NCBI GenBank assembly: GCA_025677835.1
Contig: JAIXMR010000105.1
Location: 32,758 to 96,757, forward strand
DNA from: Sporodiniella umbellata
Taxonomy: Eukaryota; Mucoromycota; Mucoromycetes; Mucorales; Rhizopodaceae
Length of the DNA stretch: 64,000 nucleotides
Reading direction: 5' to 3'
The translations under genes and the position numbers were made by a program. Below, one piece after another: positions 62,239 to 64,000 of this stretch (its first letter is position 1; each line of letters opens with the position of its first letter). A model generated the notes under the pieces. That model saw only the letters and a program-made list of their open reading frames with translations. It searched no databases and was not told the DNA's origin.

Positions 62239-62830
62239 GGTCAAAGTGCCCGTAGAAAACTTGTTGGGCCAGAAAAACAAAGGGTTTGCTGTGGTTCTTT
62301 CCAACTTTAATCACGAACGATGGGCCATGTGCTCAGTGCTTTCCATGTCCTGCCGTATTGCGATAGAGGAATGCTTCAAATGGGCCAATCAACGCGTGGT
62401 CTTTGGTCAACCTTTGATTGGGCAACCTGTCATTCGACAGAAATTGGCCAAGATGATCTCTAAGCTCGAGAGCTTTCATTGTTGGCTGGAGAGTTTGACG
62501 TTCCAGATGAACAATATGAGCTATCGAGAACAATCCGAAAAATTGGCAGGTCCACTTGCTTTGTGTAAATACCTTTCGAGTCGTGTGGCTCATGATATCT
62601 CTGACGATGCCTGTCAGATCTTTGGGGGTCGTGCCCTGACAAAGACCGGTCTCGGTAGAACCATCGAAGGTCTTCAAGGAGCCTATAAGGTAACACTCCC
62701 TTTTTTTTTTTTTCTATTGACCTGCTTTGTTTTCTAGTATTTTGCTATCCTGGGTGGTACAGAGGAAGTGATGGCCGATCTTGGTATAAGACAAGCCATC
62801 AAGATTTATCCTCAAGCTTCCAGACTTTAA
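61100..62830 (+). CDS. Cytochrome b5-acyl-CoA dehydrogenase fusion protein
   Basis: Five exons: 61100-61428, 61476-61698, 61751-62179, 62240-62689, 62738-62830; phases close, giving 507 residues. Residues 1-80 are a cytochrome b5 domain with the heme ligands His36 in HPGG and His59 in YGLHRQE. A full acyl-CoA dehydrogenase follows: helical N-terminal domain, AITEPYAGSDVARIRT, the flavin-binding KKWITGG (W-I-T), ENLLGQKNKGF, NHERW, ACQIFGGRALT and the C-terminal ILGGTEEVMADLGIRQ. Such fusions occur in fungi and probably act in acyl-CoA or related CH-CH oxidation, with the b5 domain as built-in electron carrier. There is no mitochondrial leader and the C-terminus YPQASRL resembles a weak type-1 peroxisomal signal (S-R-L), so a peroxisomal place is plausible. 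Confidence 0.92.
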
Positions 62831-62890
62831 ACACTCACTTTTCTAATAAAATACATTCCTTTTTTTTTTTTTCGTGTATAAGGTCTGTCT

Positions 62891-63442
62891 TTAATCTTTC
62901 TTTATTGTTTCAATAGCCTCATCTATCTCCCCTATTAATTCTTTCAATTTTTTCCATTGAGCCAAAGGAAAACAGATACCAGCTAAGAGACATTGTCAAA
63001 ACAAATCCCTCCCCTTTTTTTTTTTTTTTTTTTTTTTTTACATTTTCCTGGACGCATTTCACCGGATACTTTATCTTTGTAGAATTCTCTCACATCTACC
63101 GAAGGTTCACCTGTAGAGAACAAACGTACGGTCACTCTTCTTTTAGTAGATAACTGTGATAGACCCAAAAAAACAAACAAACAAACGCGTCAAGTTTTTA
63201 TTATTTCCTGCTGGTGATGCTTACTTCAAAGATATAGTTTCCATCTGTATCTGGTTTTTTTCTCTTTTCTCCTGTCTTTTCTACTTTTTGTTTTTTGTTG
63301 AACGTTTGGTTATCGTCATCTACAAATTCTTCATCGGATACGGCTACTTCTTTACTTTGCTAGCATTCTTTATAAGCTACTTTTTTTTTTGGTTGTATTA
63401 TGAGTTTACTCTGTAGCCTTCGTCACTGTCACTTTTTGCCAT
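62891..63442 (-). CDS. SUB1: Transcriptional coactivator PC4/Sub1
   Basis: Four exons, 63442-63410, 63359-63225, 63153-63042 and 62982-62891, give 123 residues. The N-terminus is short, acidic and Lys-rich (MAKSDSDEGYR, DEEFVDDDN, KKQKVEKTGEKRKK). It leads into the PC4 single-stranded-DNA-binding domain: NYIFELSTKRRVTVRLF, VDVREFYKD, GEMRPGKSGICF and QWKKLKELIGEIDEAI. Exons 3 and 4 join PGK to SGICF across an intron with a 25-nt A run. The protein is a nuclear ssDNA-binding cofactor of RNA polymerase II and III. It converges with the dehydrogenase gene, 60 bp apart. Confidence 0.93.
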
Positions 63443-63779
63443 AATAAATTTTTTTTTTTAAAAAAAAAAGGGAAAAAAAAAAAAAAAGAGTTTTATTTGC
63501 CTTGCATGAAAATCAACAAACAACCACCCTAAAAAAGAGGTCACTTTTTTTTTTTTTTTTTTTTAAAAAAAAGACAAATTAAGAAAGAACGACACTTGTT
63601 TTCTTAATCAAGCAATTTCTTAAAACAGACCTTTGAGTCATTTTCACTCATCACAAAGAAGGTCATGACTCTAGTTGAGGTTAAAATTGATTGTAGAGAC
63701 TTATCAAGATCTTGTCCTTCCTTTTTTTTCTCACACTTTTTTTTAATATTATTATTATTGTTATTATTACAGACAAGAA
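63443..63779. promoter_or_regulatory. Bidirectional promoter region
   Basis: 337 bp between two divergent starts, with several A/T homopolymers. No clear TATA element. Confidence 0.4.
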
Positions 63780-64000
63780 ATGTTGGCACGACAATTGAGT
63801 GGAAGCTTTGTAAGACTAACTCTTTGTTGTTGTTTTTTTTCTATTGACGATGGTTGTTAGAGACGTTATACGAGCAGTTCTGCACTGAGGATCAAGCCTG
63901 TTCAGGAGGTAAAAGAAAAGAGGTAGAGAAGGAGATACGATAAGGGTTTGTATCAGATTAGCCATCCGGATGAACAAGTGTCGTCGAGTACACTAAAGAA
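63780..64000 (+). CDS. 5' end of a gene with a mitochondrial-type leader (partial)
   Basis: Exons 63780-63809, 63861-63908 and 63945-64000 (cut by the window end) join in frame. They give MLARQLSGSFRRYTSSSAL, then RIKPVQE, then GLYQISHPDEQVSSSTLKK. The first ~20 residues are rich in Arg, Ser and Ala and lack acidic residues, as in mitochondrial presequences. I do not recognise the protein from so little. The opposite strand also has an open frame at 63789-63604, but it is broken by an (ATT)n run and explains less. Confidence 0.5.

Noticed and set aside
63604..63789. Minus-strand gene at the right end
   Set aside because: The frame crosses an (ATT)n tract giving poly-Asn/Ile. The plus-strand model with a mitochondrial-type leader gives clean splice sites and phases.

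Overview
The window looks like nuclear DNA of a filamentous fungus, most likely from the Mucoromycota (Mucorales-like). It is AT-rich, introns are short (about 40-150 bp) with GTAAGT-type donors, and intergenic DNA is full of A/T homopolymers. The protein set is fungal (Set9, Csf1, Mcd4, Adp1-type ABCG, Dga-type DGAT2, His5) but also includes genes missing from yeasts: a DNA-PKcs-like N-terminus and a class IIa-type histone deacetylase. I saw no tRNA, rRNA, CRISPR or prokaryotic feature. All exon models were joined by hand from the sequence. For most of them every exon phase closes and the joined protein matches a known family without gaps.

Layout. 0-4 kb: the 5' end of a DNA-PKcs-like gene (minus) and a six-exon tyrosine-phosphatase-superfamily gene (plus). 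5.25-15.88 kb: a 10.6 kb palindromic composite element. It has two 1,474-bp, practically identical inverted arms, each with the same dead DDE (Tc1/mariner, IS630-like) transposase. Between the arms lie nine perfect 478-bp tandem units and an intact seven-exon gene for a predicted PD-(D/E)XK nuclease-like protein. 16.3-21.7 kb: a small unknown acidic protein, Set9 (H4K20 methyltransferase), a second decayed DDE transposase, and a secreted 3D/double-psi-barrel protein. 21.7-25 kb holds no gene I can support.

25-64 kb is mostly a conserved housekeeping block. In order: a C2H2 zinc-finger factor (+), the 3,420-residue Csf1/BLTP1-type bridge-like lipid-transfer protein (-), a mitochondrial PDK/BCKDK-type kinase (-), Mcd4 GPI ethanolamine-phosphate transferase (+), a class IIa-type HDAC with a Tudor-like N-terminus (-), an Adp1-like ABCG transporter (+), DGAT2 (-), His5 (+), ATP-dependent NAD(P)HX dehydratase (+), a cytochrome b5-acyl-CoA dehydrogenase fusion (+), PC4/Sub1 (-) and the start of a mitochondrial-leader protein (+).

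These genes do not form a pathway cluster. Loose themes are membrane lipid and GPI metabolism (Csf1, Mcd4, DGAT2, ACAD) and chromatin or transcription (Set9, HDAC, PC4, the zinc-finger factor). The most unusual structures are the composite inverted-repeat element with its embedded higher-order satellite and intact nuclease-like gene, and the very small exons: 3 nt and 9 nt in the HDAC gene (the 9-nt exon supplies part of the catalytic motif) and 13 nt in the NAD(P)HX dehydratase gene.
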